Assembly (NCBI RefSeq): GCF_002953715.1
Contig: NZ_CP025015.1
Coordinates: 124,001 to 188,000, forward strand
Reading direction: 5' to 3'
DNA: 64,000 nt
DNA from: Rhizobium leguminosarum
GTDB lineage: Bacteria > Pseudomonadota > Alphaproteobacteria > Rhizobiales > Rhizobiaceae
The notes beneath the pieces were generated by a model. That model ran no database searches, was not told the origin of the DNA, and saw nothing but the letters and a program-made list of their open reading frames with translations. A program made the position numbers and the translations under genes. Positions 53,674-62,592 of this stretch are shown in pieces. Each line of letters opens with the position of its first letter. Position 1 is the first letter of the stretch.

Positions 53674-54876
53674 ATGTCCGGACAATCCTTGCCGACGCTG
53701 CCGATGTGGCGCGTCAATCACATCGAGCCATCGCCCGAGATGTTGGCGTTACGCGCCAACGGTCCGATCCACCGCGTGCGCTTCCCGTCCGGGCACGAAG
53801 GCTGGTGGGTGACAGGCTACGACGAGGCTAAGGCGGTACTGTCCGACGCGGCGTTCCGGCCCTCGGGAATGCCGCCGGCGGCATTCGCCCCGGCTACGGT
53901 GATTCTCGGTTCGCCGGGGTGGCTGGGCTCGCACGAGGGCAGCGAGCATGCCCGGTTACGCATGATCGTGGCGCCGGCCTTCAGCAACAGCAGGGTGAAG
54001 CTGCTCGCGCAGCAGATCGAGGCGATCGCCGCGCAGTTGTTCGAGACGCTGGCGGCCCAGCCCCAGGCTGCCGACCTGCGACACTACCTCTCCTTTCCGC
54101 TTCCGGCTATGGTCATCAGCGCGCTGATGGGCGTGCCCTACGAGGGCCACGCCTCTTTCGCCGAGCTGTCCGACGAAGTGATGACGCACCAGCATGAAAG
54201 CGGCCCGCGTGGCGCGGCGCTCCTGGCCTGGGAAGAATTGCGCACCTACATTCGCGGCAAGATGCGAGGCAAGCGCCAGGATCCGGGCGACAACCTGCTG
54301 ACGGATCTGCTCGCGGCGGTCGACCAGGGCAAGGCGACCGAGGAAGAGGCGATCGGCCTGGCCGCGGGCATACTAGTGGCGGGGCACGAGAGCACCGTCG
54401 CACAGATCGAATTCGGCCTGCTGGCCATGTTCCGCCATCCGCAACAGCGCGAACGCCTGGTCGGCGATCCATCCCTCGTGGACAAGGCAGTGGAGGAAAT
54501 CCTGCGCATGTACCCGCCGGGCGCGGGCTGGGACGGCATCATGCGCTATCCGAGGACCGACGTGACCATCGCGGGCGTGCATATTCCCGCGGAGAGCAAG
54601 GTGCTGGTCGGCCTGCCGGCGACGTCGTTCGATCCACGCCATTTCGACGACCCGGAAATCTTCGACATCGGACGCGCCGAAAAACCGCACCTGGCGTTCT
54701 CCTACGGGCCGCACTACTGCATCGGCGAGGCGCTTGCCAGGCTGGAACTCAAGGTGGTGTTCGGTTCGATCTTCCAGCGCTTCCCCACGCTGCGCCTGGC
54801 CGTGGCGCCCGAAGAACTGAAGTTGCGCAAGGAGATCATCACTGGCGGGTTTAAGGAGTTGCCGGTGCTCTGGTGA
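53674..54876 (+). CDS. Cytochrome P450, CYP112-like
   Basis: A 400-residue soluble P450. The I-helix AGHESTVAQ, the ExxR motif EEILRMYP, and the heme loop FSYGPHYCIGEAL (Cys349) are intact. The N-terminus (LPMWRVNHIEPSPEML, HEGWWVTGYDEAK) resembles CYP112 of the rhizobial gibberellin operon (CYP112-CYP114-ferredoxin-SDR-CYP117). The high-GC body contrasts with the neighbouring relics. The next gene resembles CYP114 but is broken, and no terpene cyclase is in the window, so the pathway is incomplete here. Confidence 0.87.
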   Translation: MSGQSLPTLPMWRVNHIEPSPEMLALRANGPIHRVRFPSGHEGWWVTGYDEAKAVLSDAAFRPSGMPPAAFAPATVILGSPGWLGSHEGSEHARLRMIVAPAFSNSRVKLLAQQIEAIAAQLFETLAAQPQAADLRHYLSFPLPAMVISALMGVPYEGHASFAELSDEVMTHQHESGPRGAALLAWEELRTYIRGKMRGKRQDPGDNLLTDLLAAVDQGKATEEEAIGLAAGILVAGHESTVAQIEFGLLAMFRHPQQRERLVGDPSLVDKAVEEILRMYPPGAGWDGIMRYPRTDVTIAGVHIPAESKVLVGLPATSFDPRHFDDPEIFDIGRAEKPHLAFSYGPHYCIGEALARLELKVVFGSIFQRFPTLRLAVAPEELKLRKEIITGGFKELPVLW

Positions 54877-54967
54877 TGCGCGGACACCACCGGGAATCGC
54901 GATCTTTCCGCAATTTGCCGGCGCACCCGGCGCGCCAGTCAGATCAGCCAGCCAAGAGGTAACCCAG

Positions 54968-55740
54968 ATGGACGTGCAAGAAACCACGGCAAGCGATCTG
55001 ATCGCTCGGAGCACCAGATGTGACGTCATGAAAGATTTCGCCCTTCCATTCACAGTCAAAGTCTACCTGGGCTCTATGGGGCTCTCAAACAGCGGATCCG
55101 ACCAGCTCATTGGTTGGGTGAGCGACTTGCTCCACGGCAATGATGTTAAACGTACCGAAGCGGCCCAATCAATCGTAAGTTTCATCGACGAACTTGCAGC
55201 GAGCCGTCGGAAGCAATCGGCTGCCGATTTCACGACATACATCGTGCAGGCGCAGGTCCAGGGTCGTTGCGTAACAGATGAGGAAGTCCGGGGCATCGGC
55301 GTACTCTTCTTGATTACCGGACTCGACACGGTCGCTGCCGCGTTAGGCTTTGACCTGGCCTATCTCGCACGCAATCCGGAGGATCAGGAATCGCTGCGGA
55401 GAGAGCCGACCCGGATCGCAATCGCAGTTGAAGAATTTTTGCGCGCCTATTCAACCGTTCAGATTATCCGCGTGGCTACGAAAGACGTGGACTTTGAAGG
55501 AGTGTCGATGCGTAAGGGAGACTTCGTTTCCTGCGCAACGATGATGCTAACTGCGACCCCGCAGAATTCATGTGCCCCGACACAATCGACTTGGCGCGAC
55601 AGGACCACCGCTACATAGCGTTTGGCTATGGTCCTCATCTTTGCCGCGGGGCAAATCTTGCCCGGCGTGAGATTGCCGTAGGCATCCACGAATGGCTGAC
55701 TCGGATCCCTACCTTTCGAATCAAAGAGGTATGTCGCCGA
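54968..55740 (+). pseudogene. CYP114-like cytochrome P450, deleted and frameshifted
   Basis: After MDVQETTA the frame jumps to the middle of a P450 (CDVMKDFALPFTVKVYLGS; FLITGLDTVAAALGFDL, VEEFLRAYS), so about 100 residues are missing. Near 55545 the frame shifts; the heme loop GYGPHLCRGANLARREIAVG and the end (LTRIPTFRIKE) continue in another frame to about 55740. The order after CYP112 and the sequence fit CYP114. Not functional. Confidence 0.8.
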
Positions 55741-55806
55741 TGACCCATGGGGGTCATGTACTCGGGCTCAAAAATTTAATTTTGACTGGTCCTAACAAAC
55801 TCAGCG

Positions 55807-56388
55807 ATGGTGGGAAAAACAATGGACGAAGCCAATATCAGTGAGCTACTCGACCGCGAGGCCATCAGAGACTGCCTCTACCGGTATTGCCGCGGGATTG
55901 ACCGGGGGGATGAGGCGGCGCTGCGCAGCGCGTACTGGCCGGATGCGCATGACAACCATGGGGGCTATTCTGGACCATCCGAGGGCTTTATCCGACTTGC
56001 GCTTGGCATCTTCGAGACCGAGCCGCGCAATGTTCATCAGATAGCGAATATACTGATTGAATTCTCCAGCCCGTCAGAGGCCACGGTCGAGAGCTATTTC
56101 ACGGCGCTTCAACGTGGACCGGACGCAGGCGGTGAGATACGGCAGGTGCTCCTGTGCGGCCGCTACGGCGATCTGTTCCACAAGCGGGAAGGGGAGTGGC
56201 GCATCATGGCCCGAACAGTGATTTACGATTGGATTGAGCAGCAGATCCCACCCGGACTGCCTGAAAGCGAAAGGTTCGCATCACGGCGGCCAATTGGAGC
56301 GCTGCATCCAAATGATCCGATTTATGCGCTTCTCAAAGGCACCAGCCCGAGATGTGGACCAACATCGGAGGCGAACGACCATGATTGA
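55807..56388 (+). CDS. SnoaL/NTF2-like family protein
   Basis: A 193-residue protein of the SnoaL-like alpha+beta barrel group (LLDREAIRDCLYRYCRGIDR at the start, then EGFIRLALGIFETEPRNVHQ, and HKREGEWRIMARTVIYDW). Such proteins act as small-molecule cyclases, dehydratases or hydrolase-like enzymes, often in secondary metabolism. The ATG at 55822 is an alternative start. It lies in the P450 relic cluster and is the second intact ORF there. Confidence 0.8.
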   Translation: MVGKTMDEANISELLDREAIRDCLYRYCRGIDRGDEAALRSAYWPDAHDNHGGYSGPSEGFIRLALGIFETEPRNVHQIANILIEFSSPSEATVESYFTALQRGPDAGGEIRQVLLCGRYGDLFHKREGEWRIMARTVIYDWIEQQIPPGLPESERFASRRPIGALHPNDPIYALLKGTSPRCGPTSEANDHD

Positions 56389-56728
56389 TCTGCAACATCC
56401 ACCATTTCCTCCCCCTGGGAGTCTGCTTAGTGACGATGCGCATAAATGGTTGTCTCTTGATCTTCATATCTGCGCCGCCCACGTGCTCATCCAGCAAGAG
56501 CCCGGTGTTGGCGGAGCAATTACGAGAGTACAAAGAGATCTCTTCTCAAATCAAGCCATCTCTTCGTCTGCAGCGTTTTCCTGAGAGAACGGCCCCAGCG
56601 TTGCTTCACTTGTGCAGACGTGTTCCTAAAGAAAGGGTCGGAATGCGGCTCTGCCTCAAGCAAAAGCCGACGTTGCATTCCCGGGCTCCTGCAGTGAGGC
56701 CCGACACTCGGCGTGCAGAGGAGTTCTC
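56389..56728. other. Uncertain stretch between SnoaL-like and SDR genes
   Basis: Two overlapping open frames start near 56382-56385 but neither shows a family signature; the codon pattern suggests one frameshifted remnant. Confidence 0.35.
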
Positions 56729-57190
56729 ATGAAACAGCAGCTAGGGCGCGTCGTCGTGATCACGGGTGCTGCAGGCGGGATTGGCCGCGCGTTGGTCGAT
56801 CTTTTTGCCACAGGCGGGGACACTGTCGTCGCAGTAGATCTTCCTGACAGTGGCGTGCTCGAGATGGCACGCCATCTCGATGGCGGACAATTCACAAACG
56901 AGCACAAGGAAATCCTTACATGAGATCCTCACCGAAAGAGACCGCCACCGCGGCCATCCCGATTCATCGAGTGCATCCCCCGTCTTTCTGGAAGGGGATG
57001 ATCCTTGTTGCGACCGTGATCGTCCTCGTACCGAGTAGTCAGGTTTCGGCTGAGGACAAGGGGGTTGGTTGGGAAAGGAAGAAGATGAGAACCGGAAGAA
57101 GTGGCCGACGCTGCCTGCTTCCTGGCTTCGGCTGACGCTTCCTACATCACCGGCTTGATCCTCAATGTGGATGGCGGGTTGACTTCAAAC
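56729..57190 (+). pseudogene. SDR gene interrupted by repeat copy B
   Basis: The N-terminus is a normal SDR cofactor site (RVVVITGAAGGIGRALVDLF, then DTVVAVDLPD). At 56878 the frame enters the 187-bp repeat. After the repeat the last 30 codons of an SDR appear (EEVADAACFLASADASYITG, LILNVDGGLTS). The catalytic middle is lost. It resembles the SDR of the rhizobial P450 operon. Confidence 0.78.
56878..57064 (+). repeat. 187-bp direct repeat, copy B
   Basis: Nearly identical to copy A (53398-53584). Here the peptide start at 56920 runs into a different tail (57065-57135), and the repeat replaces the middle of the SDR gene. Confidence 0.92.
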
Positions 57191-57491
57191 TTCGGGCCGA
57201 GTTGCGTCAGCAAATCTGATCTAACTGGCAATCGCCTATGTGATGACGATCGCACGAAGCTGAGGATTCCAGGGACTTAAGTCCAGCACACTCGGGCGCA
57301 AAGTGCATGCTGCGGCATTTTTCGATGGAACGTTTCCTTGAATCCGCAGACACGCTCTGCGGTTCAAGGCGAATGGCAGAGGCAGCTTCTCGCGAGATGG
57401 CCGCTTACTCGATCGTCGAAAGCTGGATTGGCTAAGGCTTTACGACCTGCGTCCTACATCGGGTCTTTCCGATAGCGAACAAGGAGACTGC
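57191..57491. other. Upstream region of the luciferase-like gene
   Basis: About 300 bp without a supported gene. AAGGAGA at 57480-57486 is the ribosome-binding site for the next gene. Confidence 0.4.
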
Positions 57492-58538
57492 ATGGAGTTC
57501 GCGACATTCATTCTGGCCACACAGCGCGGCTATCACCAAACGTCGGACAGCGTCATCCACGACGCCATTGAACAAACCGTCCTTTCTGAGCAGGCAGGCT
57601 TCGATACCGCTTGGTTCGCCGAACATCACTTTAACAACTACAGCCTGGTCCCGTCGCCGCTGATGATGGTCGCTCATTGCGCCGGCGTAACAAAAAGAAT
57701 TCGTCTTGGAACCGCTGTCTGCGTCCTGCCGCTTTATCAGCCGCAGCGCTTGCTCGCCGAAATCGGTTTTGCCGATGTAGTTTCGAACGGCCGCCTCGAG
57801 CTCGGTGTTGGCTCAGGGTATCAGCAGTTCGAATTCGAGCGCTTCGGCGTCAACATTGATAACGCGCCAGCCGTGTTTTCGGAATATCTTGATATTGTGC
57901 TCAAAGGTCTCAATCAGAAAATCTTCTCGCACAGCGGCCACTTTATGCAGATCCCTCCGACTGCGATCTCGGTCCGAACTATTCAAAAGCCCTCGCCGCC
58001 GATCTGGATCGCAACCGGATCTCCGAGCAGTATGCGGCGGGCTTATCGTGAGAGACATAATCTCCTCGTAACCGCGTTACACAACGGATTGGAGACTTTG
58101 GGTGTTTTGCGAGGAATGATCCAGGAGGCAGCAGCTGCCGAGTTCAAGAGCCCTGGCGACGCGAAGATATCATTGCTGCGCTGCTGTTACGCGAGCGCCG
58201 ACGGAGCGGAGATCAACCGCTATCTCGACAACGCACGTTTCCAGCGCCAGCTATCCGAAGCGCTTCATCAGCGTCGTCAGCAGAGCCATGATGGCTATAT
58301 GCTGCAGGCAACGCCGACGCAGCAGGATTTGTCTCTCGAGACGATGCGGGAGAACCTGCCGATCGGTAGCATAAATCAAGTCATTGACCGCCTCCTGCAA
58401 GAAATCGAAATTCTGAAGCCGGACCAGATTGCGATTCAGACCCAACTGGGAGACCTCGATCAGACTACGATGCTGCGTCAGATAGAGCTCTGGGGAGATA
58501 AGATCATTCCAGCAGTCAATAAGTCCCTCAGTCGGTAG
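57492..58538 (+). CDS. LLM-class flavin-dependent monooxygenase
   Basis: A 348-residue luciferase-like TIM-barrel enzyme using reduced flavin from a separate reductase. QAGFDTAWFAEHHFNNYSLV, RIRLGTAVCVLPLYQPQRLL, GRLELGVGSGYQQFEFERFG and PPIWIATGSPSSM are family blocks. The substrate is unknown. A strong ribosome-binding site precedes the ATG. It is intact at the edge of the P450 cluster and may oxidise the same class of metabolite, but that is only positional. Confidence 0.88.
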   Translation: MEFATFILATQRGYHQTSDSVIHDAIEQTVLSEQAGFDTAWFAEHHFNNYSLVPSPLMMVAHCAGVTKRIRLGTAVCVLPLYQPQRLLAEIGFADVVSNGRLELGVGSGYQQFEFERFGVNIDNAPAVFSEYLDIVLKGLNQKIFSHSGHFMQIPPTAISVRTIQKPSPPIWIATGSPSSMRRAYRERHNLLVTALHNGLETLGVLRGMIQEAAAAEFKSPGDAKISLLRCCYASADGAEINRYLDNARFQRQLSEALHQRRQQSHDGYMLQATPTQQDLSLETMRENLPIGSINQVIDRLLQEIEILKPDQIAIQTQLGDLDQTTMLRQIELWGDKIIPAVNKSLSR

Positions 58539-58587
58539 CGTCGCCTTAACTTGCGTCGGGCACAGGATTGGCCACGATGGGCCTGGG

Positions 58588-58800
58588 TTATGCCTCAGTC
58601 GACAGGGTGATTTCCCGCCACGTGCTCATGGCGGCGTTTTGCAGTTTTCGATATTCGGCAGTGGTCGTCTTCTTGCGTTGAAGATGGAACAGGTTTGCGA
58701 TCGGGCCATGGATGGAGATGAAGCGCTGGCATTGCCCTGCCGACTTGAACCGGATCATACCTCGTTCGCGCTGTATTGCGGACAGACGATTCACAAACTG
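58588..58800 (-). pseudogene. IS6-family transposase C-terminal fragment
   Basis: The minus strand reads QCQRFISIHGPIANLFHLQR and YRKLQNAAMSTWREIT, the end of an IS6 transposase, cut on its upstream side by the IS66 element. Confidence 0.75.
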
Positions 58801-58809
58801 TGAGCTTCT

Positions 58810-59196
58810 ATGTCTGCGCCTAGCTCTGGAACTAGAAACTTCCATATGATCGAGGCTGTTCCGGAACGGCTTGAGGGCGCCCCACGGCAATTTCGGCGCC
58901 GCTGGTCCGATGATTTTAAAGCGCGGGCTGTGGCTGAGGCAATGGAGCCCGGCGCAAGCGTCTCGGCCATTGCGCATCGCATCGGCATACATCCCTCGCA
59001 GCTATTTGGCTGGCGTCGTGATGCTCGTGACGGACAACGATCCTCCTCGCAAGATCGGGCTGGTCAGACAGAGACTGGGACGATTGGCACACGTGCGATG
59101 ATCGAGCTTATCATCGGCGACGTCGTTATCCGGGCCGACGCAGATATCGGCGAAGCACACCTGCAGCGGGTGATCCGAGCGGTGCGATCGGCATGA
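58810..59196 (+). CDS. IS66-family TnpA (OrfA)
   Basis: A 128-residue HTH protein of IS66: RRWSDDFKARAVAEAMEPGA then SVSAIAHRIGIHPSQLFGWR, and the C-terminal IGDVVIRADADIGEAHLQRV. It overlaps tnpB by 4 nt. Intact, but its partners are broken. Confidence 0.85.
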   Translation: MSAPSSGTRNFHMIEAVPERLEGAPRQFRRRWSDDFKARAVAEAMEPGASVSAIAHRIGIHPSQLFGWRRDARDGQRSSSQDRAGQTETGTIGTRAMIELIIGDVVIRADADIGEAHLQRVIRAVRSA

Positions 59197-59538
59197 TCCC
59201 GTCCGGCGTGGAGGTCTTTCTTGCGAGCCATCCCATCGACTTCCGAAAGGGGCCGGACAGCTTGCTTTCGCTGGTACGGGATGCTGGCAGTGATCCGTTC
59301 AACGGTGCAACTTTATGTCTTTCGGGCCAAGAGAGCAGACCGAGTCAAGATCGTGTGGTGGGATGGCTCCGGCGTTTGCCTCTATGCGAAGCGGCTGGAA
59401 AAGGCCCAGTTCTGCTGGCCCCGGATCGGCCATCATCGCGTCCAGCTCAATCATGCCCAGCTTCTGGCTTTAGTCGACGGAATGGACTGGAAGCGGGTTC
59501 GATCCACGCCGGTGAAGCCTCCCGAGATTGTTGGGTAA
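59193..59538 (+). pseudogene. IS66-family TnpB, frameshifted
   Basis: MIPSGVEVFLASHPIDFRKG lies in the first frame; near 59309 an extra base moves the rest (VFRAKRADRVKIVWWDGSGV, FCWPRIGHHRVQLNH) into another frame, ending at 59538. Confidence 0.85.
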
Positions 59539-59612
59539 AACCGCTGCGGCGAAGTGAATCAGGTCCCTGAAACCATGGGCGGAGCGCGGCAAAATATGCT
59601 CTGATCATACCC

Positions 59613-60032
59613 ATGACGCGGCCCGAGATTGAGCTCCCGGATGATGTAGAGGCTCTCAAAGCCATGGTCCTTGCCATGGCCGCAAAAGCAGCCCGCGTCG
59701 AGGCTTTGGAGAAACAGGTTGACGATCTAGAGGCCCGCAACGCGGACGCCGATGAGCATCGAGCGGCTGACGCAGATCCTGAAGGCTTTCGATCGCGCCC
59801 GATTTGGCCGACGCTCGGAAAAGCTCGGCTCATCCACCGTCGATGACGAGCAGCATGCCTTTGTCTTCGAAGAGATCGAGACCGGCATTGCGACCATCGC
59901 GACGCTCCTGCAAACGGCAAAGATGAATGCCGTCGATCCGCAAGCTTGGTTGACCCAGATGCTTGAGCGCCTTGCGAATGGATGGCCCAGCAGTGAAATC
60001 GGCGCGCTCATCCCATGGAATTACGCCGCCTG
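59613..60032 (+). pseudogene. IS66-family TnpC transposase, internally deleted
   Basis: The N-terminus (PDDVEALKAMVLAMAAKAAR), after a frameshift SIERLTQILKAFDRARFGRR, and the extreme C-terminus (LANGWPSSEIGALIPWNY) are present. About 350-400 residues with the catalytic core are missing. Confidence 0.85.
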
Positions 60033-60320
60033 AACGGCCCCGGCTTGTCGCTTACGGAAAAATAGACCAAGAAATCAGATATTTAGATTCGATGCGGTGG
60101 GTCTTCGGTCCAGATTCCTTTCAAAGCGAAAAGCTGGTCCGATGCAGCGCCCGTGTCCACACTGCCGTCGCGTGCTCAACGGCCGCTTCGCGCCCGCAAG
60201 TCGGATGTTGCGCGGACTATTGTGACGTCCAACAAGCGGACATCCGAACGCACGGCAAGAGTTGCACTATTAGCGCAAACCGGTTGCTCATCGTGTTAGC
60301 CCTCGGCCTGCACGGTAATC

Positions 60321-61682
60321 TCAGCGGACTTCGCCATTCTGGGTCCATAGCGAGTGAGCGAGACTGCGCGCATCATCATCTGCGCAGAATTCGCATTCCG
60401 GCACCCGCGGGCGCAGCCGCCGGAGCCGGCCGATTGGCGCGCCCCAAGGGTCGACCGTCCAGTAGTTTGTTGTCGCTGCCTGGTGATTGGAGCGCAAGAG
60501 CTCGACAACCAGCAGCACTCCTGCCAGGGCCGACACAAAGGCGAACGGTGCCAACACCTGCCGGCCCTCGGGCGTGAGGAGCGCCTGAGCACTGCAAAGC
60601 TCCTTGAACAGAGTGTCGTAGGCCCTGCCTACGATCGTACTCGCCTCGACTGAAAAATGCGCCTTCGCGATCCGTGCTGCCGCATCAGGCGAGATGAATC
60701 CTTCTCGAACCGTCTCGATGTCGATGCCTAGCGCCTCGGCGATGGAACGTTCACGGGCATGCTCGTCGGGAATGTGACGATAGATACAGGCGAGACACGC
60801 ATCATCGGTCGGCTGGCTATGGCTGTGGACGATGACGGCGCGTGCATCGGTCGTGGACGCATCGATAACGCGCCGCGGAATCTCCTTCTGCAAGGACCGT
60901 CGCGCTCGGCGGCTGTCCACCGTCACGATCGCGGTGTCGGCGGGTCCGGTTTTTGCAACCAGCTCACCAAATGTGCACGCGTGCGGCTCGAGCCTCAGCC
61001 CAGGGAAATCCGGTTGGGCAGCTTGCGCCAGGGCCGGCGCCTTCGGCAGACCAACATGATCGCCGGTGAAATAGAGGCACCGATTGGGATTGCCCTCTCC
61101 GACGACCTTCGGATCGACCATCCGCAAGGTGCCGCGAACCTCCAGATGGCGGAGCGCGCGTAAGAAGCCGTTCCCGACGGCGCCTCCACCGACCAGCACC
61201 GCACCGGAAATATCAAGGGCTGTCGCAAGTCCACGTTCCGGGATGCCAAGCTCGGCAAAGTCCACGGACAGCGGAAGGCCGAAACGCGGCAGGCTCGACG
61301 ATCCGATAACACGATGCAGCGCGGCTGCCGCAATATGGCATGCTGCGAGCGCCGTCAGCAGCGGATGGACATGCTCGTTCGAATGGCGCAGCGACGCTGC
61401 ATCGATGGTGACGCCACGCTGATTCAGTGAGGCAAAAAGATACGGTCCGGATGTCGCGGGTTGCACACTCCCGATCACCAGCTCAAGATCCGGCTTGCCT
61501 TCATCTGAGCGCGCCACGTGGATGGTGCGCTCGAGCAGTTCGCTGACTTCGCCACCTACCGCGGTAAACCCCGGAGCAACCGTTACGAGAACCGTCTTGT
61601 CGAGACGTTGGGCCGCATCCGCCTCTTCGATCCCGAGGAGCGAGGCCAGCATGCGCGCATTTTCCTGACCGACAGTCGTCAT
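60321..61682 (-). CDS. E1-like ThiF-family adenylating enzyme of a ubiquitin-like operon
   Basis: A 453-residue protein. An N-terminal region of about 170 residues with no family I recognise precedes the ThiF/E1 adenylation domain: SGAVLVGGGAVGNGFLRALR (ATP loop), MVDPKVVGEGNPNRCLYF, HVGLPKAPALAQAA. DDACLACIYRH has candidate catalytic cysteines and PECEFC near the end could bind zinc. The ATG at 61682 overlaps the JAMM stop (ATGA). It would activate the C-terminus of the multi-ubiquitin protein and pass it to the E2. Confidence 0.87.
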   Translation of the reverse strand: MTTVGQENARMLASLLGIEEADAAQRLDKTVLVTVAPGFTAVGGEVSELLERTIHVARSDEGKPDLELVIGSVQPATSGPYLFASLNQRGVTIDAASLRHSNEHVHPLLTALAACHIAAAALHRVIGSSSLPRFGLPLSVDFAELGIPERGLATALDISGAVLVGGGAVGNGFLRALRHLEVRGTLRMVDPKVVGEGNPNRCLYFTGDHVGLPKAPALAQAAQPDFPGLRLEPHACTFGELVAKTGPADTAIVTVDSRRARRSLQKEIPRRVIDASTTDARAVIVHSHSQPTDDACLACIYRHIPDEHARERSIAEALGIDIETVREGFISPDAAARIAKAHFSVEASTIVGRAYDTLFKELCSAQALLTPEGRQVLAPFAFVSALAGVLLVVELLRSNHQAATTNYWTVDPWGAPIGRLRRLRPRVPECEFCADDDARSLAHSLWTQNGEVR

Positions 61683-62128
61683 CGGCAAATCTCCAATAGG
61701 GTTCCACCGGTCGCTTCTTCCCACCGGTTTTGAGTTGACAGCACGTAGGTCGCGGCGAGCCCGAGGAAATTGTCGACTGTCGCCTCTTGTGCGAACCGCG
61801 GCAATACGAGCGACAGCGCGCCCGCGTGTCGTACGATCGCCCACTCATCATCGGCCCCAGAGTGGAAAGCCCGGCCGGGATGGGAGTGAACCTGGGCGAG
61901 TACGCGCAGGCGTTTCTCGCGCAGATGCGCCAACAGCATCTGCATGCTCTGGCGATCGAAGTAGAACAGGTCGGCTCGCGTCCGTTGCCGCGGCTCGTAG
62001 AGTTCATCAATGCGATCAGCGCCGCTACCGAGCCAGAGCACCGCCCGTTCGTGGCCGATACGTCCGCCCGCCTGCAATCGCTCGATGGTCGACGCCACCA
62101 CAGATCGTCCGACCTTGATCCGGCTCAT
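61679..62128 (-). CDS. JAMM/Mov34-type metallopeptidase (deubiquitinase-like)
   Basis: A 149-residue JAB domain. The zinc motif HSHPGRAFHSGADDEWA and the upstream Glu in GHERAVLWLG are in place, so it should be active. In related operons it trims the ubiquitin-like precursor or removes conjugates. The ATG at 62128 overlaps the E2 stop (ATGA), preferred to 62155. Confidence 0.88.
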   Translation of the reverse strand: MSRIKVGRSVVASTIERLQAGGRIGHERAVLWLGSGADRIDELYEPRQRTRADLFYFDRQSMQMLLAHLREKRLRVLAQVHSHPGRAFHSGADDEWAIVRHAGALSLVLPRFAQEATVDNFLGLAATYVLSTQNRWEEATGGTLLEICR

Positions 62129-62592
62129 CCAACCGCCCTCTTCCAGCCGCGCCATAACTGCTCGAGGATACCGAGCAGATCCATTCCCGATTTTCCGCGA
62201 TAGCCATCCCAGCGCTCGCCGAAATGGCTGGAATGCGTGTGGAACTCGCGCGAGCCGCGCATGCAGACAAACGGCCGGCCGGTTGAGGGATGGGCACCGC
62301 CGTTGAAGATGCTGCCCACATTGGGCGGAGCCGAGCTCAGATGCGCCCCGCTCGCCGACAGCAACTCAATCGAGGGCGGCAGGTCATTCCACTGGTCGCA
62401 GATCATGCGGATGCGTAGCGGCTCCGCCGTCGCATGTCCGAATATGACATCGAGGATCGGGTACTCCGCACTGACGACGGTCCAGGCGCGGTGGGCGACA
62501 GTCCGCGCACTCAGGCGGCAGACGTCGCCGTCGAACTTGGTGCGCGAAAGCTGCTCAAGCACCGCCGCCTCCTTCGCGCGGGCCCCACTCAA
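62125..62592 (-). CDS. E2-like conjugating protein
   Basis: A 155-residue protein of the bacterial E2-like group. The pattern HPSTGRPFVCMRGSREFHTH carries the likely active Cys, followed by HFGERWDGYRG and a helical end. It receives the ubiquitin-like protein from the E1 in related systems. The start is uncertain: the ATG at 62592 overlaps the upstream gene by 38 nt, and a GTG at 62562 overlaps it by 8. Confidence 0.8.
   Translation of the reverse strand: MSGARAKEAAVLEQLSRTKFDGDVCRLSARTVAHRAWTVVSAEYPILDVIFGHATAEPLRIRMICDQWNDLPPSIELLSASGAHLSSAPPNVGSIFNGGAHPSTGRPFVCMRGSREFHTHSSHFGERWDGYRGKSGMDLLGILEQLWRGWKRAVG

Larger units (their letters stand above)
58810..60058 (+). mobile_element. Degenerate IS66-family element
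   Basis: The three-gene order tnpA-tnpB-tnpC is kept, with tnpB frameshifted and tnpC lacking most of its DDE region. A right end resembling IS66 repeats (complement GTAAGCGACAAGCCGGGGCC) lies at 60036-60055. No matching left repeat was found. Confidence 0.75.

Noticed and set aside
56385..56584. Separate small gene after the SnoaL-like gene
   Set aside because: Two competing frames, neither with a motif; more like a frameshifted remnant.
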